A stretch of 64,000 nucleotides of DNA from Mucilaginibacter gossypiicola. Lineage in GTDB: Bacteria; Bacteroidota; Bacteroidia; Sphingobacteriales; Sphingobacteriaceae. This document shows, piece after piece, positions 37,188 through 46,457 of this stretch. The DNA is taken from contig NZ_FOCL01000004.1 in assembly GCF_900110105.1 (NCBI RefSeq), forward strand, positions 248,001 to 312,000. The letters are read 5' to 3'. Below the pieces are notes generated by a model. That model was not told where the DNA came from. It did no database searches and saw nothing but the letters and a program-made list of their open reading frames with translations. Both the position numbers and the translations under genes were made by a program. Every line of letters begins with the position of its first letter. Position 1 is the stretch's first letter.

Positions 37188-37556
37188 ATGCAACACAAAG
37201 CTGTATCGCTCAGGCCATTCATCGGTGCCAGGGATTTTGAAACTTCACGCAGTTTTTATCGCGAACTGGGTTTTGAAGAAGTTGTATTGGATGCTAATAT
37301 GTCGGTGTTTAAGACCGGGCAGCTTGCATTTTATCTTCAAAACGCCTATGTTAAAGATTGGGTAGATAATACGATGTTGTTTCTGGAAGTTGATGACGTT
37401 GCCAGGTACTGGAACGGATTGCTGGCTTTAGATCTGCCTTCAAAATATGCAGGTGTAAAATTAACCCCCATCCGTGTAGAGCAATGGGGGAGGGAATGTT
37501 TTTTGCATGACCCGTCCGGGATCCTCTGGCATTTTGGCGAATTTTCTAAGCCTTAA
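37188..37556 (+). CDS. VOC (glyoxalase/bleomycin-resistance-like) family protein
   Basis: A 122-residue single-domain vicinal oxygen chelate protein. The first half has ARDFETSRSFYRELGFEEV, and the second half has the metal-site-like HDPSGILWHFGEF at the C-terminus. Typical members bind or modify small hydrophobic molecules, and the substrate is unknown. The ATG at 37188 gives the family N-terminus; a longer overlapping frame is a shadow. It ends 4 bp inside the convergent gene on the minus strand. Confidence 0.88.
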   Translation: MQHKAVSLRPFIGARDFETSRSFYRELGFEEVVLDANMSVFKTGQLAFYLQNAYVKDWVDNTMLFLEVDDVARYWNGLLALDLPSKYAGVKLTPIRVEQWGRECFLHDPSGILWHFGEFSKP

Positions 37557-39247
37557 TTCTTTTTGATTGATGAAAGGTTAAAAGCAATTGTATTAGCCTG
37601 CGGTTTTAGTCGAAATAGTATTCCGTTCCACGGTTGGGAGAATATCCCTTTGGTGGCTTTGAAAACGTACGGAGTTCCTTCAAAACTGCAGTTAATTTGT
37701 TTATTTCTGATAGTTTCAAAAGGCAGTTTCACCCCGGAAGCTGTGGTCATATCAAAATACCAGTTATCAACCTGCGTACTTACCAGTTTTATTGATAGCT
37801 GTTTTTCATTCAGGTCGATTTCAAAAGTACCTTTAAACGATGTGAGTGGCCACGATATGTGAAGACTTTCCGCTGTTGGATGGGTATAAACGGGATCTTT
37901 ACCTGTTAAAGGAATTTCTTTGCCGTTAACTAATGCTTTAAGCCTTAATCCTGCTATCTGACCGGGCTTGCTCCAGATATAGCCGTCTATTACCGGTAGG
38001 GTGAAGAATGTACATTCATTTGAGGTTGCTACCTGTTTGGTATAAACGGATGGGAAGTTTTCATCAAAAAGATGAAGATCGCGGATGCGGAGATTGCCAT
38101 TTTCCCATAACAGGTTAACCCTATAAAAGCGGCTGTTAAACCATACGGTTTTTAAATTACTTTCGCCAAGGTCATGGCTTACCGTGAATGATGTTGCCGG
38201 GGTAACTTTATATTGTTTTTTAAACCAGAGGCCCGAGGTTTCCATGGTTTCTACCCTGATCTTGTGCTCATCTCTTAACCGGGCTATCAATGGCATCTGG
38301 ATTTCGAAGCCCTTATCCATGGCATCCCAGGTAAAGGAATTTTCCTGGCCAGCCTGGGTATAATTGAAGCCAAGTGCTTTATCCTCTGTAAACGATTTGA
38401 AAAACCAGTTTACCCATTCGGCATCGCCGCCTCCAAATTTGTAAACAGGCTCTAAGGTCACCACACCCTGGCGTGTTGTGCCGAGGCCATTATCATACTG
38501 TCTTATCGGATCGCTGCCCAGCATCCTGAAAATAGGTACCGGAATTTGGTTGGCTGCATTTTGGGCGGGCATGTATGAGTTGATCTTGCTGGGATAGTAA
38601 GCCTGGTTCCAGTAACCACCCCATAAGGTATAGCCGTCTGTGCCGTACTGGTCCTTACAATTGGCTGATGCTACAATGTGGTATTTTTGATACATATACT
38701 TCAGACTGTAGCTGTCAATAAACCATGACGCAACCGATTTGGGATAATAACCGAATACTTTTTTAAAGTCGGTCATGTAAACATCTATCAGCTTTTCACG
38801 CTCTTTAGGTGTATAACCGGTAGAGAAGCCGATGTTTGCGCGCCAGTCCCACGGATAACGGCCCCGCCATTTGAGGCCGGCTTTTTCAACCTGGGGTTGA
38901 GGAATTTCCCACCATGCGCCAATTTCGAATGAAGTACGGGGTAAAGCTTTCAGTAACTTTTGATACCGCGGATCGATCAGTGCATCATACTGCAACAGAA
39001 AAGTACCGCCAAGTTTATACTTTTTCATGATCTCCACCTGTTTCACCACAGTTTGGTATAACACATCTTCAGTAATAGCCGAATCCCGCGGTTCAAGCAG
39101 GCGGATGAAGTTGACGATGTTAACGATCCGTGGCGTTGACGGTTCTTTAGTCGGAAAAGTTTGACTATAGGAGGGGAGGTAACATAGCACACAGATGCAA
39201 CAAATGCTGGTAATAATGAAGCGGAAATTACTGCGTAGGTTTTTCAT
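37553..39247 (-). CDS. Secreted protein of unknown function (possible carbohydrate-active barrel)
   Basis: A 564-residue exported protein; the signal peptide ends near SYSQ. I do not recognise a named family. The region ~40-330 reads like a beta/alpha-barrel (VEIMKKYKLGGTFLLQYDAL, FEIGAWWEIPQPQ, KSVASWFIDSYSLKYM), which resembles polysaccharide-deacetylase or glycoside-hydrolase-type folds. The C-terminal ~200 residues look beta-sandwich-like. It borders the PUL but lacks the proposed operator, and it is convergent with the VOC gene (4-bp overlap). Confidence 0.7.
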   Translation of the reverse strand: MKNLRSNFRFIITSICCICVLCYLPSYSQTFPTKEPSTPRIVNIVNFIRLLEPRDSAITEDVLYQTVVKQVEIMKKYKLGGTFLLQYDALIDPRYQKLLKALPRTSFEIGAWWEIPQPQVEKAGLKWRGRYPWDWRANIGFSTGYTPKEREKLIDVYMTDFKKVFGYYPKSVASWFIDSYSLKYMYQKYHIVASANCKDQYGTDGYTLWGGYWNQAYYPSKINSYMPAQNAANQIPVPIFRMLGSDPIRQYDNGLGTTRQGVVTLEPVYKFGGGDAEWVNWFFKSFTEDKALGFNYTQAGQENSFTWDAMDKGFEIQMPLIARLRDEHKIRVETMETSGLWFKKQYKVTPATSFTVSHDLGESNLKTVWFNSRFYRVNLLWENGNLRIRDLHLFDENFPSVYTKQVATSNECTFFTLPVIDGYIWSKPGQIAGLRLKALVNGKEIPLTGKDPVYTHPTAESLHISWPLTSFKGTFEIDLNEKQLSIKLVSTQVDNWYFDMTTASGVKLPFETIRNKQINCSFEGTPYVFKATKGIFSQPWNGILFRLKPQANTIAFNLSSIKKN

Positions 39248-39449
39248 TGAGATGGATAGCGTAAGTGCATTTAAACAGGAGTGGCAATTACCCTGCTTTG
39301 ATATAAAGCTTATACTGGTAAGCTAAGCTATTTATAACAATAAAATCTACTGTCCTTATCTGTCTTTTACATACGAAATTGAATTTGAAAAAGGAATCTA
39401 ATATAAACGTTGCCAATTTTTGTATTATTCTACCATGAGTATTTGTATA

Positions 39450-40157
39450 TTATTTGATAACGATTGTAAGGTTTTTGCGGATTGTATCGGCTTTATCATT
39501 TAATGTTTTTGCTTCAATCTTAAATGTGCCGCTCACTTTGAATGGATTGGTAACCGCTATTGTAGTGGTATGCCCTGCTGTATTTGCAAACGCAGGATAT
39601 ACCAATCCTCCACTGCCGGCACCTGGGGTTATGGTAAACCAAATTTTTTGCGGATCAGATGGTAGTCCTCTGCCAGGGTTTCGCGAAATAGCGGCTGTAA
39701 GGTTAAAACTTGTTGAAGTGTCGCTGTTATAATTATCGGCAGTTAAGAGCATATCGTCGGGAAGGGCCGGCTTAAAATGTATCACGGTATCAATGCTGAT
39801 TGATTTGACCGTTGCGGTTATCTGAGCGTCTCCGGCAAGTGGCGAACGAACAACTGCCTGGGCATTCCCTGCGGCATCTGCCGTAACGGTCATTGTCTTA
39901 TTCCCGTTTAAAAAATTTCCAAGGGTGGTACTCATGGTAATGGTTCGGTTTGAGGAGGCGCTTTCGGCATTAATGTGCAGCCCGATAACGCTGGTACTTA
40001 CCGTATCAGCTTCGGGAGTTACAGTGCTTAAACTGGTGATCCTGATAATGTCAGAAAGCTTCGGCCCATCGGCATTTCCGACAGAATATGCGTCATCATC
40101 TTTTTTACAGGTACATAACAATAGTAAATATGCCGCTAATAAAAATAATCGTTTCAT
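39450..40157 (-). CDS. Lipoprotein with bacterial Ig-like (Big_1-type) domain
   Basis: A 235-residue predicted lipoprotein starting at the ATG at 40157 (MKRLFLLAAYLLLLCTC), with a Cys-containing lipobox followed by KKDDD. The region ~50-140 contains a Big_1/invasin-like pattern, TLGNFLNG...TVTADAAGNAQAVV...GDAQITATV. A second beta-rich segment follows. It is the third gene of a minus-strand cluster with 40171-40536 (13 nt away) and 40564-42123. The function is unknown. An envelope or surface role is inferred from the lipobox and the Ig fold. Confidence 0.7.
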   Translation of the reverse strand: MKRLFLLAAYLLLLCTCKKDDDAYSVGNADGPKLSDIIRITSLSTVTPEADTVSTSVIGLHINAESASSNRTITMSTTLGNFLNGNKTMTVTADAAGNAQAVVRSPLAGDAQITATVKSISIDTVIHFKPALPDDMLLTADNYNSDTSTSFNLTAAISRNPGRGLPSDPQKIWFTITPGAGSGGLVYPAFANTAGHTTTIAVTNPFKVSGTFKIEAKTLNDKADTIRKNLTIVIK

Positions 40158-40170
40158 TGTTTGCTTGGTT

Positions 40171-40536
40171 TTAGGAATATGAGATGTTACCAGAGGCTTT
40201 ATCACTATCTGTTCCGTTGGCAGTTGTAGCAACAAGCTCAACTACACAAATTACCGGTTGTGCAGGCGCATTTAATACGATAAATTTTATGGATTTGCTC
40301 AAATCTCCGGGAGGGGCACCCACTTTAAATGTTTGCGAGTATGAAATGGATTTAACGTTTTTTCCCTTATCATCGACTATAAAAATGTTGGTATCATTCG
40401 GGCAAATACTGAAGGTGAGATCAACATCGTTATCGGATGCTTTGGTTACAAATCCTTCATAAGTTAAATTTACCGAAGTTGTCCCTGCATGAATTTGCTG
40501 CGGATCTAAAGCGAGGTTACCGATTGAAACACTCAT
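40171..40536 (-). CDS. Small protein of unknown function, Ig-like beta-rich
   Basis: A 121-residue protein with no signal peptide. The alternating hydrophobic pattern (SVNLTYEGFV, VDLTFSICPND, SIKFIVLNAPAQPVICVVELVATT) suggests a beta-sandwich. I recognise no family. It sits between a putative outer-membrane protein gene (27 nt) and a lipoprotein gene (13 nt), all on the minus strand, so an operon is likely. The start at 40536 is the first ATG after the upstream gene. Confidence 0.65.
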   Translation of the reverse strand: MSVSIGNLALDPQQIHAGTTSVNLTYEGFVTKASDNDVDLTFSICPNDTNIFIVDDKGKNVKSISYSQTFKVGAPPGDLSKSIKFIVLNAPAQPVICVVELVATTANGTDSDKASGNISYS

Positions 40537-40563
40537 AATATTAATTTTTTTTTGATTAATGAT

Positions 40564-42123
40564 TTATTTGAAAATCGAATCTCCGATACCTGATAATAAT
40601 GATTTAGCATCCAGATCTATTGAAAAAGATACAAATGGACTAAGGGAAGTATGATAATGGTCTGTGCTAAGCAGGGGATTATTGTTGTAGCGGTAATTTA
40701 CCATAGTTCCGGCATTGATTTTGAAAAATGAAATCAGCTTAAATCCGTAACCGAGCATGAGTCCTTTATTACCGATGAAACCTTTCCTGACGTTATCCTG
40801 TTCAACCGAAGCCAGCGTTATGCCGATAAGGAGAGACGAACGTACCGCCAGCCAATCTCCAAATGAATCATATTGCGATAAAGGCACAGATCTGTCTATC
40901 GGACGGAAATAGATATTAAAGCCCGAATAAGCGAGCCCTCGGTCCATTCGGCCTACATAGGCATAGCCTACATCCAGATTTACATACAACTTGGCATTTT
41001 TTTGAAAATCGTCTACATAAGTATCGTTTTGCCGTAAATAAATATAAGTATTAGGCAGGATCACATCTTCAATAAACTGCTTGGAAATAGCATCTCTCAA
41101 ATTGGGCACATTATCAAGCTTGCTTTGGATATCAGCAGTTTTTTGCGTGAAAATAGCCTTGTTGCCATCGTCGGCAGCAATTGCATCGTTAATGGTTTTT
41201 AACGATTGTACTATTGTTTTATACTCTGCATCATCTTTTGTTATAACACCCCAGTTTATGGTAGTTTTTAAAGCTGTTTGAAGGTTAACGATTTTTGCAT
41301 GTGTTGCAGCATATGAGGGGGCCGTGGTCATATCAAACAATTTGTCTGTTGCATTCATCATAAGCTGAAAATTACTTAAGAGGTTCTGAACAGTTATTGT
41401 AGCTTTAGCAGGATCGAGGCCACTTAAGTCATAGTTAGGGTTAACATCTTTCACGGCTTCGCTAAGCACTTGCCGGCTTTCGGTATTTTTTTGGTTAATG
41501 AGTGCATTGGCATCAAACGTGCCTGCTAAACCGGTGCGTGCCAAAGTAGTGATCAATCCTGAAACCTTCAAGCTTGCCTGTAATTTTGCTTTCAAGTCGC
41601 TTTTTTGAGCACTGGTTAAGGTTGATTTGATCCCGGTAATAATATCAACCGAATAAGACGTGTTGGGCAGCATTTTCCACCTGCTGCGTACTTTACACTC
41701 GTTGATATTTGCTCCTACTGCGCCGTCAGGCCGTTCCCACCTATCTGATTTTAGTTTAACTGCATAAACGTCCAGGTCATTGGGGCCGTAAGTTCCCGGC
41801 TTTGGCTTTTTGAATGGTTTTAGATTGTCTTTGATTAGTACGATTTCAATATAAGATACATTGGCAGGTATTCCTTTAAAATAAAACATAAAAGGCCTGT
41901 CAAAGGGTAATACCCTGTCAAAAGTGCCTGTACTCATATCATAGGTAACAGGAATTTTATCATAATTCCTGTCATCAGCCGCCGGGCTGGTTGGGTTGAC
42001 TGTTGCCACAGGTGTTACTGGCGCGGTTGTATCCGGAGTTGCGTTGTTTTTGTCAGGATCTTGAGCCCAAGTATCCATCCGGCCAAAGCAAAGCAGGATT
42101 AAAAATAATAAGACAGGTCTCAT
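40564..42123 (-). CDS. Exported protein of unknown function with a beta-barrel-like C-terminus
   Basis: A protein of about 519 residues. I chose the ATG at 42123 (MRPVLLFLILLCFG) because it gives a clean signal peptide cleaved near TWAQD. A low-complexity Thr/Pro linker is followed by a domain at ~60-150. Next is a helical region (~150-340) rich in KSTLTSAQKSDLKAKL-like helices. The C-terminal ~150 residues have alternating aromatic strands (LYVNLDVGYAYVG, GLMLGYGFKLISFFKINAG) that look like an outer-membrane barrel. No family was recognised. It is the first gene of the three-gene cluster. Confidence 0.7.
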   Translation of the reverse strand: MRPVLLFLILLCFGRMDTWAQDPDKNNATPDTTAPVTPVATVNPTSPAADDRNYDKIPVTYDMSTGTFDRVLPFDRPFMFYFKGIPANVSYIEIVLIKDNLKPFKKPKPGTYGPNDLDVYAVKLKSDRWERPDGAVGANINECKVRSRWKMLPNTSYSVDIITGIKSTLTSAQKSDLKAKLQASLKVSGLITTLARTGLAGTFDANALINQKNTESRQVLSEAVKDVNPNYDLSGLDPAKATITVQNLLSNFQLMMNATDKLFDMTTAPSYAATHAKIVNLQTALKTTINWGVITKDDAEYKTIVQSLKTINDAIAADDGNKAIFTQKTADIQSKLDNVPNLRDAISKQFIEDVILPNTYIYLRQNDTYVDDFQKNAKLYVNLDVGYAYVGRMDRGLAYSGFNIYFRPIDRSVPLSQYDSFGDWLAVRSSLLIGITLASVEQDNVRKGFIGNKGLMLGYGFKLISFFKINAGTMVNYRYNNNPLLSTDHYHTSLSPFVSFSIDLDAKSLLSGIGDSIFK

Positions 42124-42584
42124 TTTTGTATATTTTAAAGCCATAGTTAATATTTATTCTTATATATAATTCGCGAAAGAAAATTTACCCTTGGTAATTA
42201 ATATAAACACAGGGTTAATAAAATTAATTATTTGATATTCAGAATTGTATGTGTGTTTTGAAATCAAAACAGATGTGTTTTTTGTTATAAAGTAAAGGGT
42301 TTATGATAAAGATAATATAAAATAGCAGCAAAAAAAACGGGTATTTTCACGGTATTTTTCCACAGTGAAAACACCTGCTGGCTATCGGTTAAAAACTCAT
42401 TGTTTTTTAAAACTACTGCGCTTTTTATGGCGAATAATGGATTCAGTTTTCTTTACCTAATCAGTCAAAGGGTATATCAAAGCGTTAACTGTTTTAGAAT
42501 ATAGATTGATTTCCCTTTACATCGAATTAAAATAGGCTTGTCACTCCATCGTAATAATTTATACATTTATTTTAAACAAATGTT

Positions 42585-42604
42585 TTAATCAAACGATTGA
42601 TTAA
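42585..42604. promoter_or_regulatory. Proposed TetR operator
   Basis: TTAATCAA-ACGA-TTGATTAA, a perfect 8-bp inverted repeat with a 4-nt spacer, overlaps the first bases of the -7 box of the exporter operon. Binding there would block transcription. It is inferred to be the site of the TetR encoded downstream. Confidence 0.6.
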
Positions 42605-42609
42605 TTTTG
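42602..42609 (+). promoter_or_regulatory. Promoter -7 box for the EmrB-type exporter
   Basis: TAATTTTG matches TAnnTTTG exactly, 32 bp before the ATG, and partly overlaps the palindromic operator. Confidence 0.65.
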
Positions 42610-42641
42610 TGCCATTATTTAAGACATAAAACTTTTATCAA

Positions 42642-44189
42642 ATGGCCGAGTCAGGATTTAAAAAGTGGATAATTACCATCACGGTAATTATTGCTTCATT
42701 GTTAGAATTAATAGATACCACCATAGTTAACGTTTCCATTCCTCAAATTCAGGGTAACCTGGGGGCTACAATAACTGATGCCGCCTGGGTTGTAACAGGG
42801 TATAGCGTAGCAAACGTTATCATTTTGCCCATGTCGGGTTGGCTGAGTAGTTTTTTCGGGCGCAAAAACTACTTTTTAACTTCCATCATTGTGTTTACCA
42901 TCGCTTCATTTTTATGCGGCAACGCCAGTAGCCTGACCGAACTTGTTGGCTTCAGGATTTTGCAGGGCTTAGCAGGTGGCGGTTTACTTTCAACATCACA
43001 AGCCATCCTGATTGAAACATGGCCGGCAGAACAGTTGGGTACAGCTACTGCATTGTTTGGATTAGGTGCAGTTGTGGGCCCAACCATAGGGCCTACCATT
43101 GGCGGTTACATAACAGACCATGCCGCCTGGCGCTGGATTTTTTACGTGAATATACCGGTAGGCATCCTGGCTTCGATCTTTACGGTGATGTATGTAAAAG
43201 TAACGTCTCGTGATGGGCGGGATAAACCTATTGACTGGTGGGGCATTGTTTTACTGGCCATTACGGTAGGCAGTTTGCAAACCATATTGGAGAAAGGGGA
43301 GGATGAAGATTGGTTTGCCACTACATATATTATAGTACTCACATGTACAGCGGTTATTGGTTTGCTGCTTTTTTTATGGCGCGAGTTAAGTACCGACCAT
43401 CCTATTGTTAATTTCAAAATTATGAGGCACCGGAGTTTTTCTGCCGGGATGGTTACCTCGTTTATACTGGGAGTTGGCTTGTACGGGTCCCAATTTGTTT
43501 TTCCGGTTTTTTGTCAAAACCTGCTGGGGTTTTCGGCCCAACAAACCGGCGAGATCCTGCTGCCCGGCGGTTTGTTTACTATTATGATGATGCCTTTTGT
43601 AGGGATTATGCTTAACAAAGGGCTGCCTGCACAATTTATGGCTGTAGGCGGTATGATATTGTTCTTCGTTTTCTCCTGGTTTATGAGCGGCTCGACACTG
43701 GCATCGGGCACCGGCGATTTCTTTTGGCCTTTAGCCATCAGGGGTATTGGTTTATCACTTCTTTTTGTACCGCTTACTACCATTGCCATCGGCGGTTTAA
43801 AGGGGGCTGAAATAGGGCAGGGCACCGGTCTGAACAATATGATGCGGCAGTTGGGCGGCTCGTTTGGGATAGCCGGTTTAAATACGCTGATCCATATCCG
43901 CGTGGCAACGCACCGTAATAACCTGTTAAGTAATATTAATCCGTATAACAATTATTTTACCGACAGATATAACGCGCTGCTGCACGGGTTTATGGCTAAG
44001 GGGAAATCATTTTTTGACGCTTCAAAAATGGCGTACGCTGCTATTGACGGTACTGTAAACAAGCAAAGCACACTACTAAGTTATAATGACGCTTACATTG
44101 TGGTTGGTTGGGTGATGCTGGCTGCCATTCCGCTGATATTTTTAGCGCCGATTGTAAAAGGGCAAAAGGCTGTAGCTGATACACATTAA
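42642..44189 (+). CDS. DHA2 family (EmrB/QacA-type) MFS multidrug exporter
   Basis: A 515-residue, 14-helix major facilitator transporter. It has LLELIDTTIVNVSIPQIQGNL at helix 1, the motif-A-like GWLSSFFGRKNYF, and the motif-C-like GLGAVVGPTIGPTIGGYI. It is typical of proton-driven drug efflux pumps. A TetR regulator gene follows 55 nt downstream, and an operator-like palindrome covers its promoter, so induction by a ligand of that TetR is likely. No membrane-fusion protein gene (EmrA) is adjacent. Confidence 0.94.
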   Translation: MAESGFKKWIITITVIIASLLELIDTTIVNVSIPQIQGNLGATITDAAWVVTGYSVANVIILPMSGWLSSFFGRKNYFLTSIIVFTIASFLCGNASSLTELVGFRILQGLAGGGLLSTSQAILIETWPAEQLGTATALFGLGAVVGPTIGPTIGGYITDHAAWRWIFYVNIPVGILASIFTVMYVKVTSRDGRDKPIDWWGIVLLAITVGSLQTILEKGEDEDWFATTYIIVLTCTAVIGLLLFLWRELSTDHPIVNFKIMRHRSFSAGMVTSFILGVGLYGSQFVFPVFCQNLLGFSAQQTGEILLPGGLFTIMMMPFVGIMLNKGLPAQFMAVGGMILFFVFSWFMSGSTLASGTGDFFWPLAIRGIGLSLLFVPLTTIAIGGLKGAEIGQGTGLNNMMRQLGGSFGIAGLNTLIHIRVATHRNNLLSNINPYNNYFTDRYNALLHGFMAKGKSFFDASKMAYAAIDGTVNKQSTLLSYNDAYIVVGWVMLAAIPLIFLAPIVKGQKAVADTH

Positions 44190-44244
44190 TCAGTCGCGGA
44201 TGATATATGTTTTTGAATGACTAAATTTGAAAGATATATCATCC

Positions 44245-44856
44245 ATGACTATAACCGCCGAAACAACAACCGAAGAAAAAATATTGAGTGCAGCCAGGCG
44301 CATCTTTACTAAAAAAGGCTTCCTGGCAACTACCGTACGCGATATAGCTACCGAGGCTAATACCAATGTGGCGTCGGTTAACTATTATTTCCGCAGCAAG
44401 GAGAATCTTTTTGCGTTTATCATGGACGAAACTATAAAAAAGCTTTTCGATAAAATTGAACCTGTTTTAAATGATGAGTCTTCTTCAGCCATCGAAAAAA
44501 TAGAGATTTGTGTAGGATACTATATCGACCAGCTTTTGGAAAACCCCGATTTTCCATTTTTTATGGTGAACGAGGTGCTTGCCGGGCAAACCACCTTGCC
44601 TATGGTCGAAAAAATTAAAACGCTAACTGATTCTGTTTTTGCCAAACAGCTTTACGCATTGCAAGCCGATGGCGTCATGAAATTTCATCCTGTTAACCTG
44701 ATGTGGAATATTGCCGGAATGATCGTTTTTCCCTTTCTTGTACGACCGCGGCAACTGGAGGCCGGCTATTTTGATGCCGCCGAATTTACAACGATGATAA
44801 AGGAAAGAAAGAAGCTGATCCCGATCTGGATAGCGCAGGCCTTGAAGGGCGTGTAG
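44245..44856 (+). CDS. TetR/AcrR family transcriptional regulator
   Basis: A 203-residue repressor. I chose the ATG at 44245; a TTG-started frame six codons longer exists but lacks support. The N-terminal HTH is EKILSAARRIFTKKGFLATTVRDIATEANTNVASVNYYFRSKENLF. The C-terminal ligand domain is variable. It is cotranscribed behind the EmrB-type exporter and is the likely repressor of that operon through the palindrome at 42585-42604. It ends 11 bp from a convergent gene. Confidence 0.92.
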   Translation: MTITAETTTEEKILSAARRIFTKKGFLATTVRDIATEANTNVASVNYYFRSKENLFAFIMDETIKKLFDKIEPVLNDESSSAIEKIEICVGYYIDQLLENPDFPFFMVNEVLAGQTTLPMVEKIKTLTDSVFAKQLYALQADGVMKFHPVNLMWNIAGMIVFPFLVRPRQLEAGYFDAAEFTTMIKERKKLIPIWIAQALKGV

Positions 44857-44867
44857 AATATCGACCT

Positions 44868-45260
44868 CTATTCCCCAACGGCCTTCATAGTAAACATGCC
44901 GCTGTAATATTTGCGGTAGGCATAACCCAGCAGCAGGTTAGGTACAACAAGTGTAACCCCCATAAGCCAGCCCGATGGTACCAAAAATGTATGGAACAAC
45001 AGTACATTTAAACTGATGGGGAACAATACCACTGCCGAAAACGGTGCGTAACGATTAAACATCAACGATAGCCCACCCACTATTTGTATCACCTTTTGCA
45101 TCGGATAAAAATAGCCTGTGCCTTTAAGCCCGGCTATGAATGCACCTGCTTTACCGGTATGCAGCGGCTGATAAGGAATAAAATGTAAAAAATAATCGAG
45201 ACCGAATATCAGGTAAAGTGAGCCGAGTAATACCCGGCATATAAGTGTTGTAGTTTTCAT
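44868..45260 (-). CDS. DoxX-like small membrane protein
   Basis: A 130-residue integral membrane protein with four predicted helices (residues ~5-25, 47-66, 72-95, 96-118). The N-terminal LICRVLLGSLYLIFGLDYFLHF is typical of DoxX-like proteins. The function of the family is poorly defined. It is convergent with the TetR gene with only 11 bp between them and no visible terminator. Confidence 0.78.
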   Translation of the reverse strand: MKTTTLICRVLLGSLYLIFGLDYFLHFIPYQPLHTGKAGAFIAGLKGTGYFYPMQKVIQIVGGLSLMFNRYAPFSAVVLFPISLNVLLFHTFLVPSGWLMGVTLVVPNLLLGYAYRKYYSGMFTMKAVGE

Positions 45261-45367
45261 GATTGTTTATAACCGGGTTGAATTTATCGAAAATTAGTGA
45301 TCAAACTAATACTTTGAAAATATTACAAGCGATATAAACAAATCGGGGAAAAAGAGTTCGGATAGTA

Positions 45368-45598
45368 TTAACGGGCAATAATGTACAGGTGTTCCTCCTT
45401 TAAAAAATCTACAAGGTCAACATCCAAAACCTTTGCTATTTCAATGAGCCTGGCAAGGGTAAGCTTAACGTTGCCCAGCTCTATTTTGCTGAATGTGTTT
45501 TGCGATACTTTGAGTTTGTAGGCAACGTAAAACTGGGTGTAATTTTTTTCTTCCCTAACGGCTCGGATCCTATTAGCTATAAGTTTTTCAGTGAGCAT
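45368..45598 (-). CDS. XRE-type helix-turn-helix regulator
   Basis: A 76-residue single-domain DNA-binding protein with a Cro/CI-type HTH (NRIRAVREEKNYTQFYVAYKLKVSQNTFSKIE). There is no effector domain. It is not paired with a toxin gene, so it is more likely a small regulator than an antitoxin. It is transcribed alone, on the minus strand. Confidence 0.85.
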   Translation of the reverse strand: MLTEKLIANRIRAVREEKNYTQFYVAYKLKVSQNTFSKIELGNVKLTLARLIEIAKVLDVDLVDFLKEEHLYIIAR

Positions 45599-45835
45599 AT
45601 TTTTCTTTAAGTTGATTGGTTGTTTAATGGATAAACGTAATCATGAATGCTTCGGATTGGGGGATATGGCGAATAAACACTTAGGTTGTTTAATATAATT
45701 TAATAATAGCCTTACTCTAAATCAGGGTGTGGTTAAAATACTGGTATTGAGGTTGTTGTATTGTTGTTGATCGCGGCTTAAATCTGCCTTGTGTTATGCT
45801 CCGTAGCTTCTTCCAAACAATTAAAGCAATAACAT

Positions 45836-46384
45836 ATGAAAAAGATGATCATCGCAGCCATTGCATTAGTAACTTTTGCAATAGCTCCTAAAGCTAACGC
45901 TCAAACCAAAATGGTAGGCGGCGCAGCTATGTACCCAACTAAAGATATTATCGATAACGCGGTAAATTCAAAAGACCACACCACACTTGTAGCTGCCGTT
46001 AAAGCTGCGGGGCTTGTTGAAACTTTGAAAGGCGACGGCCCGTTCACTGTTTTTGCTCCAACCAACGAAGCATTCGACAAATTGCCGAAAGAGACTGTTC
46101 CAACCCTGTTGAAACCGGAGAATAAGCAAATGCTGACCAAAATTCTTACTTATCACGTTGTAGCGGGCAGGTTAAGTTCGGCAGAGCTGTGGGCTAAGGT
46201 TAAAGCAGGAAAAGGCAAAGCGGAATTGAAAACAGTTGCAGGTGGCACACTTACCGTTATGGCTCAGGGCAAAAAGCTATATCTTGTTGATGAGAAGGGT
46301 GGCAAATCATGGATTACTATTGCCGATGTATTTCAGAAAAATGGTGTAATCCACGTAGTTAATACGGTACTGATGCCAAATTAA
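45836..46384 (+). CDS. Secreted fasciclin domain protein
   Basis: A 182-residue exported protein; the signal peptide ends near ANAQT. It has one fasciclin (FAS1) domain with the conserved FTVFAPTNEAFDKLP and KILTYHVVAGRL blocks and the C-terminal NGVIHVVNTVLMP. FAS1 proteins mediate adhesion or matrix interaction, and the ligand is unknown. It is monocistronic with a strong terminator shared with the convergent Pro/Thr-rich protein gene. Confidence 0.93.
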   Translation: MKKMIIAAIALVTFAIAPKANAQTKMVGGAAMYPTKDIIDNAVNSKDHTTLVAAVKAAGLVETLKGDGPFTVFAPTNEAFDKLPKETVPTLLKPENKQMLTKILTYHVVAGRLSSAELWAKVKAGKGKAELKTVAGGTLTVMAQGKKLYLVDEKGGKSWITIADVFQKNGVIHVVNTVLMPN

Positions 46385-46405
46385 TTAAAATTGAGGGGAT
46401 ATAAT

Positions 46406-46442
46406 AAAACAGCCCGGTTGCTTAAAAGCACCGGGCTGTTTT
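46406..46442. terminator. Bidirectional terminator
   Basis: The stem AAAACAGCCCGG...CCGGGCTGTTTT has an inner TGCT/AGCA pairing, a one-base bulge and a TAAA loop. It lies between convergent genes and has T-rich ends in both directions. Confidence 0.85.
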
Positions 46443-46457
46443 GTTTTGGTGTTGTAC

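Larger units (their letters stand above)
42145..42641. other. Divergent 0.5-kb intergenic region
   Basis: This region contains no credible gene. It has a GTTTTGAAATCAAAAC palindrome at 42255-42270, a TetR-operator-like palindrome at 42585-42604 and a -7 box at 42602-42609 facing the exporter gene. The rest is AT-rich, and no clear promoter for the minus-strand gene was found. Confidence 0.6.

Noticed and set aside
45368..45598. XRE regulator as the antitoxin of a toxin-antitoxin pair
   Set aside because: No small toxin-like frame lies next to it on the same strand.
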